Source: Mesostigma viride
Lineage: Eukaryota; Streptophyta; Mesostigmatophyceae; Mesostigmatales; Mesostigmataceae
Direction: 5' to 3'
DNA length: 64,000 bases
Assembly (NCBI GenBank): GCA_009746045.1
Contig: RPFO01000359.1
Coordinates: forward strand, 1,372,649-1,436,648
The notes below the pieces were generated by a model. That model saw nothing but the letters and a program-made list of their open reading frames with translations. It was not told where the DNA came from and did not search any database. The translations under genes and the position numbers were made by a program. Below, one piece after another: positions 1 through 12,040 of this stretch (positions within the stretch are counted from its first letter, which is position 1; the number at the start of each line of letters is the position of its first letter).

Positions 1-2730
1 CCACAGCAACCACAGCAACCACAGCAACCACAGCAACCACAGCAACCACAGCAACCACAGCAACCACAGCAACCACAGCAACCACAGCAACCACAGCAAC
101 CACAGCAACCACAGCAACCACAGCAACCACAGCAACCACAGCAACCACAGCAACCACGGCAACCACAGCAACCACAGCAACCACAGCAACCACAGCAACC
201 ATGGCAACCACAGCGACCACAGCAACCACAGCGACCACAGCAACCAAAGGGACCACAGCAACCACAGCAACCACAGCAACCACAGCAACCACAGCAACCA
301 CAGCAACCACAGCAACCACAGCAACCACAGCAACCACAGCAACCACAGCAACCACAGCAACCACAGCAACCACAGCAACCACAGCAACCACAGCAACCAC
401 AGCAACCACAGCAACCACAGCAACCACAGCAACCACAGCAACCACAGCAACCACAGCAACCACAGCAACCACAGCAACCACAGCAACCACAGCAACCACA
501 GCAACCACAGCAACCACAGCAACCACAGCAACCACAGCAACCACAGCAACCACAGCAACCACAGCAACCACAGCAACCACAGCAACCACAGCAACCACAG
601 CAACCACAGCAACCACAGCAACCACAGCAACCACGGCAACCACAGCAACCACGGCAACCACAGCAACCACAGCAACCACAGCAACCACAGCAACCACAGC
701 AACCATGGCAACCACAGCGACCACAGCAACCAAAGGGACCACAGCAACCAAAGGGACCACAGCAACCACAGCAACCACAGCAACCACAGCAACCACAGCA
801 ACCACAGCAACCACAGCAACCACAGCAACCACAGCAACCACAGCAACCACAGCAACCACAGCAACCACAGCAACCACAGCAACCACAGCAACCACAGCAA
901 CCACAGCAACCACAGCAACCACAGCAACCACAGCAACCACAGCAACCACAGCAACCACAGCAACCACAGCAACCACAGCAACCACAGCAACCACAGCAAC
1001 CACAGCAACCACAGCAACCACAGCAACCACAGCAACCACAGCAACCACAGCAACCACAGCAACCACAGCAACCACAGCAACCACAGCAACCACAGCAACC
1101 ACAGCAACCACAGCAACCACAGCAACCACAGCAACCACAGCAACCACAGCAACCACAGCAACCACAGCAACCACAGCAACCACAGCAACCACAGCAACCA
1201 CAGCAACCACAGCAACCACAGCAACCACAGCAACCACAGCAACCACAGCAACCACAGCAACCACAGCAACCACAGCAACCACAGCAACCACAGCAACCAC
1301 AGCAACCACAGCAACCACAGCAACCACAGCAACCACAGCAACCACAGCAACCACAGCAACCACAGCAACCACAGCAACCACAGCAACCACAGCAACCACA
1401 GCAACCACAGCAACCACAGCAACCACAGCAACCACAGCAACCACAGCAACCACAGCAACCACAGCAACCACAGCAACCACAGCAACCACAGCAACCACAG
1501 CAACCACAGCAACCACAGCAACCACAGCAACCACAGCAACCACAGCAACCACAGCAACCACAGCAACCACAGCAACCACAGCAACCACAGCAACCACAGC
1601 AACCACAGCAACCACGGCAACCACAGCAACCACCGCAACCATGGCAACCACAGCGACCACAGCAACCACAGCAACCACAGCAACCAAAGCGACCACAACA
1701 ACCACCGCAACCACCGCAACCACCGCAACCACCGCAACCACCGCAACCACAGCAACCACCGCAACCACAGCAACCACAGCAACCACAGCAACCACAGCAA
1801 CCACAGCAACCACAGCAACCACAGCAACCACAGCAACCACAGCAACCACAGCAACCACAGCAACCACAGCAACCACAGCAACCACAGCAACCACAGCAAC
1901 CACAGCAACCACAGCAACCACAGCAACCACAGCAACCACAGCAACCACAGCAACCACAGCAACCACAGCAACCACAGCAACCACAGCAACCACAGCAACC
2001 ACAGCAACCACAGCAACCACAGCAACCACAGCAACCACAGCAACCACAGCAACCACAGCAACCACAGCAACCACAGCAACCACAGCAACCACAGGGACTA
2101 CAGCGACCACAGCAACCACAGGGACCACAGCAATCACAGGGACCACAGGGACCACAGCCACCACAGCCACCACAGCCACCGCAGCCACCGCAGCCACCGC
2201 AGCCACCGCAGCCACCGCAGCCACCGCAGCCACCGCAGCCACCGCAGCCACCGCAGCCACCGCAGCAACCACAGCAACCACAGCAACCACAGCCACCGCA
2301 GCCACCGCAGCCACCGCAGCCACCACAGCCACCACAGCCACCACAGCCACCACAGCCACCCCAGCCACCACAGCCACCACAGCCACCACAGCAACCACAG
2401 CCACCACAGCCACCACAGCCACCAACTGCAGCAACCACAGCCACCAACTGCAGCAACCACATGCAGCAACCACATGCAGCAACCACATGCAGCAACCACA
2501 GCAACCGCAGCAACCACAGCAACCACAGCGACCGCAGCAACCACAGCAACCACAGCAACCACAGCGACCAGCGCAACCACAGCAACCACCGCAACCACCG
2601 CAACCACTGCAACCACCGCAACCACCGCAACCACCGCAACCACCGCAACCACCGCAACCACAGCAACCACCGCAACCACCGCAACCACAGCGATCACAGC
2701 GATCACGGCAACAACAGCAACCACAACAAT
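1..2730. repeat. 9-bp minisatellite (CCACAGCAA)n
   Basis: A nearly pure array of the 9-bp unit CCACAGCAA, about 300 copies, reaching beyond the left window edge. It is cleanest up to about 2095. After that, CCACAGGGA, CCACCGCAG and CCACAGCCA variants and short interruptions at 2425-2500 appear. A marker block (CCATGGCAACC, CAGCGACCA and sometimes AAAGGGACC) recurs near 199, 704 and 1639, which suggests a loose higher-order duplication. All reading frames stay open simply because the 9-bp unit has no stop codon. The array lies downstream of the last ankyrin exon and may be intronic or intergenic. Confidence 0.97.
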
Positions 2731-2906
2731 TAAAGCCATCAAAGTGTTGATAGTAATCATAGTAATCGTAGCAGCACCCAAGTTGGGAGGAAAATATGCC
2801 TTTGGTTTTCAGTGCACAATACACTCAGCGCAAGTCGTGCGACGGGGCTTGGCTAAGACATGTCTCTGTTGGCCACTAAGAACAAGACTGAGACTCCCAA
2901 ACTGAC

Positions 2907-3005
2907 CTTATCCTTGATGTTCACGTCGGCATCCCTGCCAACTAGTAGCTTGACCACGTCACGTTTGCCGTTCTCAGAAGCGAGATGCAGCGGGGTGCGC
3001 CCATT
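2907..3005 (-). CDS. Ankyrin-repeat exon (c) of the TIR-ankyrin locus
   Basis: This 33-codon exon encodes one canonical ankyrin repeat. It starts NGRTPLHLASENG, continues with the helix-2 motif VVKLLV, and ends DADVNIKDK. The TPLH and LLxxxADVN signatures fit the family consensus. It is bounded by an AG acceptor (GTGCAG) and a GT donor (AAG/GTCAGT) and is in phase 0 at both ends. Ankyrin repeats are protein-protein interaction modules, usually in tandem. Here one exon carries exactly one repeat. The exon lies last in the visible minus-strand order, so more repeats may follow beyond the satellite to the left. Confidence 0.85.
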
Positions 3006-3039
3006 CTGCACGCAACCAACACACATGTAAGAGCGGGAG

Positions 3040-3087
3040 TGCACACACACACGCACACACACACACGCACACACACACACACACACG

Positions 3088-3119
<32 letters not shown>

Positions 3120-3391
3120 CACACGCCCACTCCCACTCCCACTCCCACTCCCACTCCCACTCCCACTCCCACTCCCACTCCCACTCCCACTCCCACTCCC
3201 ACTCCCACTCCCACTCCCACTCCCACTCCCACTCCCACTCCCACTCCCACTCCCACTCCCACTCCCACTCCCACTCCCACTCCCACTCCCACTCCCACTC
3301 CCACTCCCACTCCCACTCCCACTCCCACGCCCACGCCCACGCCCACGCCCACGCCCACGCCCACGCCCACGCAAACGCCCACGCCCACGCC
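3040..3391. repeat. (CA)n followed by (CCCACT)n and (CCCACG)n microsatellites
   Basis: A CA-rich tract at about 3040-3123 passes into roughly 34 copies of the hexamer CCCACT (to about 3328). About ten CCCACG units follow. The block lies 35 bp upstream (minus-strand sense) of ankyrin exon c, so it is probably intronic. On the sense strand it reads as G-rich AGTGGG repeats followed by TG repeats just before the acceptor. Glycine-valine and Thr-Pro open frames here are artefacts of the repeat. Confidence 0.95.
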
Positions 3392-4217
3392 CACTTCCAG
3401 GCGCACAAACATGCGCACCCCACCCCACCCCCCACCCCACCCTACCCACCCACCCCACCCGCTCACAAACTCTTACCCATGTCGGAAAAAAGATGTGGCC
3501 ACGCAGGATCCAGAAACAATCGCACAAACCACAAAGAGGGTGGCATCAACAAGTCTGAGTCACTTCGGCTTGTGCAGTGTGGCGGATCCCACATTTACAC
3601 ATGAACAGGTGGCAGAACAATGCCGCCACTATGTTTTATTTGTCTCGCATTCTGAATGCTGCTCTGTCTCGCTTCAAATTCTAAACTGCTACGCTGGAAC
3701 ATGGAAGGTGACCGCAAAAATCTGTTCAAAGAATGTGTGGCGATCAAACATTTTTTTTCTAGAAAGGGATAATCATAATACTAGGACCAATCATAATAGA
3801 GACCGTGACTGTCTTTTTTACCTTTTTGGGAACATTATGCAATGTCAAATGAAAGGCTGATAAATTTTGCCATGATGAACCTAGGGGTGTACAGCTAGGG
3901 GGGTACAGTCTGTTGCTCCTGTTTCCTTTGTCAGATCTAATCTCTGATGACAATGAGCCCTTCATAGATATTGCCGTTGTGACCGCTGTTACCAGCGGCA
4001 ACAGGTCAATGGAAACAAAAATCTGGGAATGGCTTTGAACGGCCGAGATTGCTCAAGGTCCCAATACAGTATGCCAGAAGAAAGCCTGCAACCAAGGCTG
4101 GTGTGCGACAAGATGGCTGTGCAAGAGAAACAGTTCTTGCCGTATTGAAAGATAAGGTGGCCGTGGGCAAGGGCCCACCAGCTTTTACCACTGGGGTGAT
4201 CCGAAGCTGGCACCTAC
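3392..4217. other. Probable intron, no gene seen
   Basis: This stretch separates ankyrin exons b and c on the minus strand. I saw no conserved coding segment or repeat in it. The only splice signals that fit are those of the two flanking exons. Confidence 0.5.
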
Positions 4218-4313
4218 CTCATCCTTGGCATTCTTGTCAGCACCTCCTGCCGTGATAAGCCGCCTGACATCATCCAGGCGGCCCTCCTTCGCGGCATCGT
4301 GCAGCGGGGTTGT
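4218..4313 (-). CDS. Ankyrin-repeat exon (b) of the TIR-ankyrin locus
   Basis: A 32-codon exon encoding one ankyrin repeat: TTPLHDAAKEGRLDDVRRL, then an ITAGGADKN turn, ending AKDE. The TPLHDAA and GADxNAKD signatures are clear. It has an AG acceptor (CTCTCAG) and a GT donor (GAG/GTAGGT), and phase 0 at both ends. It shares the core EGRLDDV with exon a at 5122-5214 in both DNA and protein, so the two look like duplicates of one ancestral exon. Exon b keeps the better consensus. Confidence 0.88.
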
Positions 4314-4785
4314 CTGAGAGCACACAGCCCACATATGTTTGAACATGTATAAAAAAATAAATATGAAAGGTCTGAGGTACTGTTAGCAGCCATGTCTGCC
4401 ATACACACTACGGCAGCCCTCGAAGACAAGGATATTGCTTCCAATGTAAAACATTCCATGTAACGCAAGTAATCGCTCCCGAAGAACTAGAATAGACATG
4501 ACAGACTCAAAGAGCTTCAGGGCAGATGCTTCAATATAAAGGGAGTCTTGCATATGCAGGGATTACATTAACTGTAGAATTAAAGATACTAACTTAAAAA
4601 GTATCCTTCAAAAGCTCAACTTATGACTGGTGCAGTTACTCAACAACTGAAGGACCTGGTATTGCCATGCAGCTAGACTAGGCATCTGTGCCCAAGGCAG
4701 ACTGGCGAGGAAGCTCGGAGCAGCTGCCAATCTTCCACCCTGTCAACTGGACAAAGTTTGCACATGTCAGGATGGTGCAACTCAC

Positions 4786-4902
4786 CACGCTCTCCGTAGC
4801 CGGTGCGGCAACTTGCTGGGGCGCCTCGGGCATGGTTGGAGGCGGCAAGGAGCGCGCCACATCCCCTGCTTTTTCTTTCTCGGCAGGACGCACTTCCCCC
4901 GT
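4786..4902 (-). CDS. Module P exon, copy 1 (39 residues)
   Basis: A 117-bp exon in phase 0 at both ends, between CCACAG and a GTGAGT donor. It encodes TGEVRPAEKEKAGDVARS, then a Pro/Ala-rich stretch (PPPTMPEAPQQVAAPA) ending ESV. Three further copies lie at 8988-9104, 10404-10520 and 11792-11908 with only a few differences. I do not recognise the domain; composition suggests a flexible, disordered linker. The AE...DVA core resembles the tails of the two TIR exons. Conservation of the splice sites and of this frame in four copies is the main evidence that it is coding. Confidence 0.65.
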
Positions 4903-5121
4903 CTGTGGTTGGTGGACAGATGCATTTCAGAGCATGAGGGTCGTCACCCCATCAGGCATCTCAGTGGCAGCCATGAAGTGTACGTCAGCCTACAGGAAAC
5001 AACGGTGTACATAAAAGAAACCAGCCAACAACGGTCAACAATACATCTCACACATGCAGGTAACAGTGGGCGACTCAGAGCATGCCCGCTTCCACCACTT
5101 GGTTGAACTCAACGCTGACAC

Positions 5122-5214
5122 ATCATCATTGGTATTATTGTCAGTGTTTCTTGCAAGAAGATGCTTGACATCATCCAGACGGCCCTCCCTGGAGGCATCA
5201 TGCAGTAAGGCCGC
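5122..5214 (-). CDS. Degenerate ankyrin-repeat exon (a)
   Basis: A 31-codon segment reading AALLHDASREGRLDDVKHLL and ending NTDNNTNDD. It aligns over its whole length with ankyrin exon b but has lost the TP of TPLH and the GAD of the beta-turn. The acceptor is a weaker TTAG and the donor is GAT/GTGTCA. It is either a diverging repeat or a decaying duplicate exon that may be skipped. Phase is 0 at both ends, so skipping would keep the frame. Confidence 0.6.
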
Positions 5215-6565
5215 CTAAGCGCAGCCGCCACAGAGGTGGTCATGAAAACCAAGCAGCAAGAGAGTCCGGCAGCGATTAATGATCATCAAACCACACACTT
5301 GTGAATCCAGACAGGCCAGTCTGTTAGATCCTTCAGACAGAGAGGCTCAGACAACACATCACAGGCAGTAATGCCTGCCGCATACACAGAGTAAAAGCCT
5401 CCAAGGCCAATGAATGCTCCTGATGTCAGACCCTTCATGCAACTAACATAAACAGGTTTTAGTCTTCAAAGAAGCAGAAAAAATATGCCAGCACAAGTGG
5501 CAACAATTCTGTGAATCGTTGAAGAAATAATGAAAAGTTGGCTTTCAATTAACTAGTTTATGCAACAAGTTCAGGTCTCCATAGAAACTAAATCATTGCA
5601 GAGTCCCCCATTAAAGGATTCCCAGCTCACACGTCAGTATGCAGAGACTGAAAAAGAGTTATGGTATGTATCATGTCAGAAATAATTTGATAGTCCTAGG
5701 TCGAATTTAAGTAAAATGACGAATTAAATTACGACTTGATTTAATTGCATATTTAGATTCCGGACTGCCACCATTTTCACCGCCAAAGCCATGCTGCGGT
5801 TCCTAGGTGGGGACCATAAGCGCCAATAGCCATACTTGTGGCTTGGACTGCAAAGGCCAGCAAGTGCTTCGTCCCTCGCGCATTTCCAGCGATGCAAAAG
5901 GCGGTGCTGGCATGCGTAACTTTACACTTAACTTAGTGCAGTGTGCATTGTGGGTCGTACCATGACAAGGGTCGACTCCCCACACTAGTCAGCACAAACG
6001 GCTAACTTAACAAGTCACTATACATGTGACGTACACGGTTACGGTATCGAGATAGAAAATACGGCACCTGGATCACGCAAAGTCTTGTGCCGATTATTGT
6101 AACTTCGGCATACAATGACTTGCAACATACTTTACTAAATTATGCCGCATAAATTGCGACATGCTTGTCAGCATAATCACTAGTCTAGTCGATTAATCTA
6201 CCAGCCTGAAATAGAGTAGGTACGCTTGTATTCAATTATCACAACACCTATCTTTACAATATCGGCCAAGTCTCAATAACGACATTGGGCACGTTTGGCA
6301 GGCTACCTGAAAATAATAGCCCAGACATATCACGGTCACGGTATATCTGTTGTAGCACACCGCTCTTTGGCAATGCACATGAGTGAGCACTTGTTGCTTC
6401 AGCACCTGTAGGCACTGAAGCAACTTGCCATGGGCCAACCCTCGATCCCTTTGGCCAGACCACGACATAATTATGGGGTTCAATTAGCACATGCGCCTTT
6501 CTTACCTGTGGAAGAGAGGAGCCATGGGGCAACACCCTTGCCCCATGGCTCACCGCTTGACTCAC
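5215..6565. other. Probable intron, no gene seen
   Basis: This lies between the TIR-1 exon and the ankyrin and P exons in minus-strand order. It is moderately AT-rich in the middle (5440-5760). I recognised no conserved coding block, RNA gene or tandem repeat. Confidence 0.5.
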
Positions 6566-7174
6566 CGCGTTTCCTGCAGGCGGCTCCGACTTGGACTTGG
6601 GCTCACGCGAGAGGTGTGCCACGTCGACGGCGAAGTTGCGTTCGGCAGCACTGACAGGCGCTTGGGAGCCGTGGGATGGGGTGATTCCAATGGCGGCCAG
6701 TTCATTCAAAACCAGGTGCATGTTGGACTCGATCTCGGCGTTTTGCACCATGGAGACAAACATCTTCTCACCCAGAATCATGGAGAGCACGCCGTCCCAA
6801 TTCTTCTTGGTGAGCATGGCTTTCTCCATCACAATAGGGATCATGAACTTGACGCCTTTCTTGTTCTTTGCAAAGTTGAACTCCTGCTGGCAGGGGTTAA
6901 GGTCGTCTTCATCCAACTTCTCCATGTAGCGCTGAGTGACAAACACCAGCACGGCGCGGGAGTTCAATATACCGGCGCACATTTGCTTCTGGACATCGCC
7001 CGTCATCCGGTCGCCATCAAACCAGGTGACGAACCCTCGCTCCTTGAGCACGTCATTCACAAGCGCGACACGCTGGTGATTTGTGTGAGCCTCGTCATCT
7101 CCCCAGTTGTGCGTAAGGAACAGGTCATAGGGCCCGGATGCACCTCCCTTCAGCGAAACCACCGGTTGAGTAGC
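6566..7174 (-). CDS. TIR-domain exon 1 (TIR-ankyrin locus)
   Basis: This 203-codon exon encodes a full TIR domain. Numbered from the in-frame ATG at 7180, the first strand is YDLFLTHNWG (18-27). Next come GFVTWFDGDRMTG (49-61), the SRAVLVFVTQRYMEK strand (74-88) and NPCQQEFNFA (95-104). The C-x-x-E at C97/E100 matches the position of the catalytic glutamate of NAD-cleaving TIRs. About 60 residues of Ser/Ala/Pro-rich tail follow, ending EPPAGNA at a GCG/GTGAGT donor. The left limit is ambiguous. ATGCAG just upstream could be a start codon (Met-Gln-Ala) or the AG acceptor, and the identical arrangement in TIR exon 2 favours the acceptor. Such TIRs act in cell-death or immune signalling in other lineages; whether this one has enzymatic activity is inference. 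Confidence 0.88.
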
Positions 7175-7985
7175 CTGCATTCAATGCAGGAAATGGTGGA
7201 TGCAGTCTTAGAGAGTCGACTGCATGAGGAGAACACAGGCAACTTATACTATACAAGGCATCAGCCTACATCGCTTGCAGGCAGAAGGTGGTGGCATTCA
7301 TGGAACAACAGCTTCATCTTGAGCTGTAACCGATTGCATGCTACCAGAGATTCGGCACACTTTCACAATGCGGCTCTTGTACAGCATCCCCCTTCTGTCT
7401 GTGGTTGATCAACAGATGCCGGCATGTCACAGCACTTCATGTGCACTGAAGTGAGGAGTGTCAACATATTAGGCTTCTGCCGCAGCCATTAAAAACTCAC
7501 AAGGTATATAATTCGAGTTCCTGCTCGCGGGTGGGAGGATGGGAGGATAGGAGAAGAGGGGAGGAGTTTAGACCGAATCCCGGCTGCACACCACAAGATG
7601 CACTTTGCCATGAGAGTTAGTCGAAGTCCCCCGCTATAGCCTAAGTGGACACGTGTCAGTACCGCCGGTGCCCAATTGGGTACTGGGACGGTCTGGTAGT
7701 GTAGACGTGGCAGACATGAACATGTGATGAGCCGGTACCACAGTATCGGGTACAGTGGTTGTCATGTTAGGTCTGAACAGATCAGGTAGCTCCTGATTGG
7801 TCAGGCTGTTCTAGATCAGTAAGTTAGCTTAACTTACGCAATCTCTGTCCAGCCATGGTTGACGGCTGGCCAGCAGAACATGTGCCCACCTATCCTCATG
7901 CCGAGTCTTGCCATCAGTCTTTCGCCGTTAGGACATTTGCCACCTCGTTAGTACCGGTAGGACACGCTACCGGTGTCCACCAACT
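7175..7985. other. Gene-free stretch upstream of TIR exon 1
   Basis: I found no recognisable coding segment, RNA gene or strong repeat. If TIR exon 1 starts a gene at the ATG at 7180, its promoter would lie here. If the locus is a single gene, this is intron. Confidence 0.4.
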
Positions 7986-8314
7986 AGTATGAGACACATT
8001 ATCACTGGTGTTCAAAATGCAGGCTGGACAAAGCCACAGCAAGGCCCAAAGCAGCCAGGCTGCCAAGCTCATCATGGACCAATCACCAAGGAGTTCCAGC
8101 AAAGCAAAGAGCTCTTTCCCTTTGTGGTGATGTTCTAACATGGGTAGCATGCTTGTCAAGAAACCTACAACAAATCGACGCGATGGACACATTATTACGA
8201 GGATTACAGGGAAGAAAAATCAACTCGGCCCACGCCGAGCCGGTAAAACGAAATCCAACAAACTGCTTTTCTCATTGGAAAAGGCTTGGCTACAACAAAA
8301 GCCTTATGCTTCGT

Positions 8315-8942
8315 GGATCGTGTCCAACTCGCGCCTACAAATAGGCGCCAGTTGCACCTTGCGTGGTAATGTCCACAAAGAAACCTAAACAATTTTAGTA
8401 TCCATACTGGGACCAAAGCACACACATATATGGAGTTACTTGGGGGTCATGTCATGGGTCATGTTGCAACGTCCTATGGGTGCTAAATATAGCACCACCC
8501 TCAGGGGGGTGCGCGAGTGCGAAAAAACATACATGTATATTGCATTATTACACATCAATTCAATTCCGTTGCTCCTGGTTTTTTCAAGGATGTTGCATGG
8601 GTAGCCAGGCATGGCTTCTGAACACTGACATCAATGGTTGCCCCAGGGACCCAGCTGCACGATCTAAAAATAACTGGCAGCTGACAGGGTAAACATGAGT
8701 GACAGCTGTGCACCAGGGTACCCCCCTGTACTATGGTCCTTAATTAGTCCCTGTAAACTTGGTCCGAATATAGTGATGTCCGGTATCAGGGCGTAGCCCA
8801 CATCTAGCTCTAGCAGCAGACCTAAAATATCATGGAAATGGGTACCGGTATTCGCGCCGCGCCGCGCCCCAACTGGCGCCTATTTGTAGGCGCGAGTTAA
8901 ACTGGTGCCTATGAATAAGCGCAACTACGATCCAAGGGTTAA
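8315..8942. mobile_element. Non-autonomous TTAA-type element in duplication unit 1
   Basis: The segment is absent from the equivalent place in units 2 and 3, so it is an insertion of about 620 bp. A 28-bp sequence at 8326-8353 recurs as an exact inverted copy at 8871-8898. The outer 7 bp GGATCGT (8315) also pair with ACGATCC (8927). The right end continues AAGGGTTAA, matching the right end of the 16195-17920 element; the matching 9 bp are missing at the left end. No transposase is encoded. Interior blocks near 8410-8520 and 8700-8770 are collinear with the larger element when read on the opposite strand. Confidence 0.78.
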
Positions 8943-8987
8943 TTGAGAGGCCATGGGTGCCATCACCGAAAACGTGGCCACACTCAC

Positions 8988-9104
8988 CACGCTCTCCGTA
9001 GCCGGTGCGGCAGCTTGCTGGGGCGCCTCGGGCATGGTTGGAGGCGGCAAGGAGCGCGCCACATCCCCTGCTTTTTCTTTCTCGGCAGGACGCACTTCCC
9101 CCGT
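8988..9104 (-). CDS. Module P exon, copy 2
   Basis: 117 bp, phase 0 at both ends, CCACAG acceptor and GTGAGT donor. The protein matches copy 1 apart from a very few changes. It lies in duplication unit 1 next to the inserted element. Codon-level conservation between copies is hard to separate from recent duplication, so coding status rests on frame, splice sites and the P copy outside the duplication at 4786-4902. Confidence 0.6.
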
Positions 9105-10403
9105 CTGTGGTTGGGTGACAGATGCATTTCAGAGCATGAGCTTGGTGGGCGCATCAGGCATCTGGCAGCCATGCAAAAGCCACGAGGTATATGCCAACCT
9201 AAAGGAGAAAAGGGCGTACATTGTACAAGAAACCAGCCCATGCAGTCAACACTATCACACGACACAGGCCAGCTCTTCCATGAACCAACCAATACACCAA
9301 AGGATGAAGCAATCCACAGTGATCTGTACTCCACACTCTACATCTCCACGGACAACAGACTGCGGTCTATGAAATTGAGCTTAGGGGCACAAGTATATGC
9401 AAGCATGTGCTACACAATGCCCAGTTGCTACCCAACATTCCTGTGTGCTAAAATACGCAGGGAAAAAAGAAGCCTTGTTATAGCAAATTCATGCCAATTA
9501 AACATTTGGAAGGCTGGGATTGAGGCGGGAGGGGATGGGCTGTGCAAGCACACATGAGGAAACACCTGCCAACCAACCCGGGATTAGGGAAGCAGTCCAA
9601 GAATTACGTTAACGCAGTCGAGGCATAGAAATGAAGCGGGGGCGGCAACCACCCCACCGCCAGTCCGTGCACAACAGTGAGCAGCCAGGCGCTGTATGAC
9701 GGGAAAACCCGTGTGTACAGCTGGCAGGAGATGCTAGTATATCATTGAGAGCAAATAATTATTTTGGGTTAGAAGTTTCCAAGGATACACAAAAGGAAAC
9801 GGTCCCGTATATTCAAAGCTCAAAGGCATGAGTTGGCCAGAACAGACATAGCATATACAAGGCCATCTATGTCAGGGCACAAAAATGGTTGCCGGACCCT
9901 CTTGCAGCAGATACAAAACTAGGTCACTAGCGGGGCAACCCTTGTATGAGCCAGGGAACAACGAGCCATCCCCAACAGCAGGTAACATGCTGGGCTGCCC
10001 TACCAGCATTGCGAAAAAGACGTGTCCATTTATTATGAGGCAAATTATCACTGGCGTTCAAAATGCAGGCTGGACAAAGACACAGCAAGGCCCAAAGCAG
10101 CCAGGCTGCCAAGCTCATCATGCATCAATCACCAAGGAGCTCCAGCAAAGCAAAGAGCTCTTTCCCTTTGTGGTGATGTTCTTACATGGGTAGCATGCTT
10201 GTCAAGAAACCTAGAACAAATCGACACGATGGACACACTACAAGGAGTACAGGGAAGAAAAATCAACTCGGCCCACGCCAAGCCGGTAAAACGAAATCCA
10301 ACAAACTGCTTTTCTCATTGGAAAAGGTTTGGCTACAACAAAAGCCTTATGCTTAGTAAGAAGAGGCCATATGTGCCATCGCCGTAAACGTGGCCACACT
10401 CAC

Positions 10404-10520
10404 CACGCCCCCCTTAGCCGGTACGGCAGCTTGCTGGGGCGCCTCGGGCATGGTTGGAGGCGGCAAGGAGCGCGCCACATCCCCTGCTTTTTCTTTCTCG
10501 GCAGGACGCACTTCCCCCGT
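10404..10520 (-). CDS. Module P exon, copy 3
   Basis: 117 bp in duplication unit 2 with the same acceptor and donor and phase 0 at both ends. It differs from the others near the C-terminal end, reading AAVPAKGGV instead of AAPATESV. The open frame and exact length are kept despite these changes. Confidence 0.58.
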
Positions 10521-11791
10521 CTGTGGTTGGTGGACAAATGTATTTCAGAGCATGAGCACAGTGAGCGCATCAGGCATCTGGCAGCCATGCAAAAGCAATG
10601 AGGTGTATGTCAACCTAAGTCCTAAAGGGAAAACGGGCCTATCAGCCCATGCGGTCAACACTATCACACGACACATGCCAGCGCTTCCATGGACCAACCA
10701 ATACACCAAAGGATGAAGCAACTCAACAGTGATCTGTACTCCATGTCTCCACGGACAACAGACTGCAGTCTGTGAAATTGGGCTGAGGAGCACAAATATA
10801 TGCAAGCATGTGCTACACAATGCCACGTTGCTACCCAGCATTCCTGTGTGCTAACATACGCTGGGAAAAAAGAAGCATTGCTATAGCAAATTCATGCCAA
10901 ACATTTGGAAGGCTGGGATTGAGACGGGAGTGGATGGGCTATGCAAGCACACATCGGAAAACACCTGCTAACCAACCCGGGACTAGGGAAAGTCAAAAAA
11001 TTACGTTAACACAGTCGAGGCATAGAATTAATGAGGCGGGGGGCGGCAACCACGCCACCGCTAGTCCGTGCACAGCAGCCAGGCGCTGTATGACGGGAAA
11101 CCCGTGTGTAAGGCTGGCAGGAGATGCTATTACATGTACTTCATTGACAGCAAATCATGATTTTGGTTTGAAGTTTCCGAGGACACACAAAGCAAACGGT
11201 CCAATAATTTGAAAGCTCAAAGGCGTGAATTGGCCAGTACAGACATAGCATATAGAAGGCAAAAATGGTTGACGAACCCCCTTGCAGCAGATACAAAACT
11301 AGGTCACTAGCGGGGCAACCCTCGTATGAGCCAGGGAACAACAAAGCCATCCCCAGCAGCAGGTAGCGTGCTGGGGTGCCCTACCAGCATTGCGAAAGAA
11401 AGTGTCCATGTACTATGAGACAAATTATTACTGGCGTTCAAAATGCATGCTGGACAAAGCCACAGCAAGGTCCAAAGCAGCAAGCCGCTGCCAAGCTCAT
11501 CATGCATCAATCACGAAGGAGCTCCAGCAAGTCAAAGAGCTCTTTCCCTTCGTGGCGGTCTTCTAACATGGGTAGCATGGTTGTCAAGACCTAAAACAAA
11601 TCGACACGATGGACGCATTACAAGGAGTACAGGGAAGGGGGAAAAAACGCTTCGGCCCATGCCGAGCAAATAAAACGAATTCCAACAAACTGCGTTTCTC
11701 ATTGGAAAAGGCTCGGCTACAACAAAAGCCTTCTGCTTCGTGAGGCTTACGTGGTCATTGGTGCCGTCACCGAAAACGTGGCCACACTCAC

Positions 11792-11908
11792 CACGCTCCC
11801 CTTAGCCGGTGCGGCAACTTGCTGGGGCGCCTCGGGCATGGTTGGAGGCGGCAAGGAGCGCGCCACATCCCCTGCTTTTTCTTTCTCGGCAGGACGCACT
11901 TCCCCCGT
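11792..11908 (-). CDS. Module P exon, copy 4
   Basis: 117 bp in the partial duplication unit 3, with the same splice sites and phase 0 at both ends. It is the module P copy nearest to TIR exon 2 in minus-strand order. The sequence is nearly identical to copy 1 except for the end, where AKGSV-like codons replace ATESV. Confidence 0.58.
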
Positions 11909-12040
11909 CTGTGGTTGGTTGACAGATGCATTTTAGAGCATGAGCATGGTGAGCGCATCATGCATCTGCCAGCCATGTAGAAGCAATGAGGTATATGTCA
12001 ACTTAAAGGAACAACGGGACCGGACCAGCCAACGCGGTCA

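Larger units (their letters stand above)
7986..12040. repeat. About 1.4-kb tandem segmental duplication, 2.5 copies
   Basis: Three blocks share the same order of landmarks. First comes a stretch beginning ATTATCACTGG(C/T)GTTCAAAATGC (8000, 10045, 11424). Next is the sequence ending AACAAAAGCCTT (near 8300, 10340, 11730). Then comes a module P exon (8988, 10404, 11792). The first two units also share a 3' part with CATTCCTGTGTGCTAA (9436, 10838). Unit spacing is about 1.38 kb between units 2 and 3. It is about 2.04 kb between units 1 and 2, because unit 1 carries the extra element at 8315-8942. Unit 3 lacks the distal part. Divergence is a few percent, so the duplication looks recent. Confidence 0.9.

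Noticed and set aside
201-2750. An 849-codon Ala-Thr-Thr protein or a Pro-Gln-Gln protein
   Set aside because: A 9-bp satellite with all plus-strand frames open; no non-repetitive domain or splice context supports translation.
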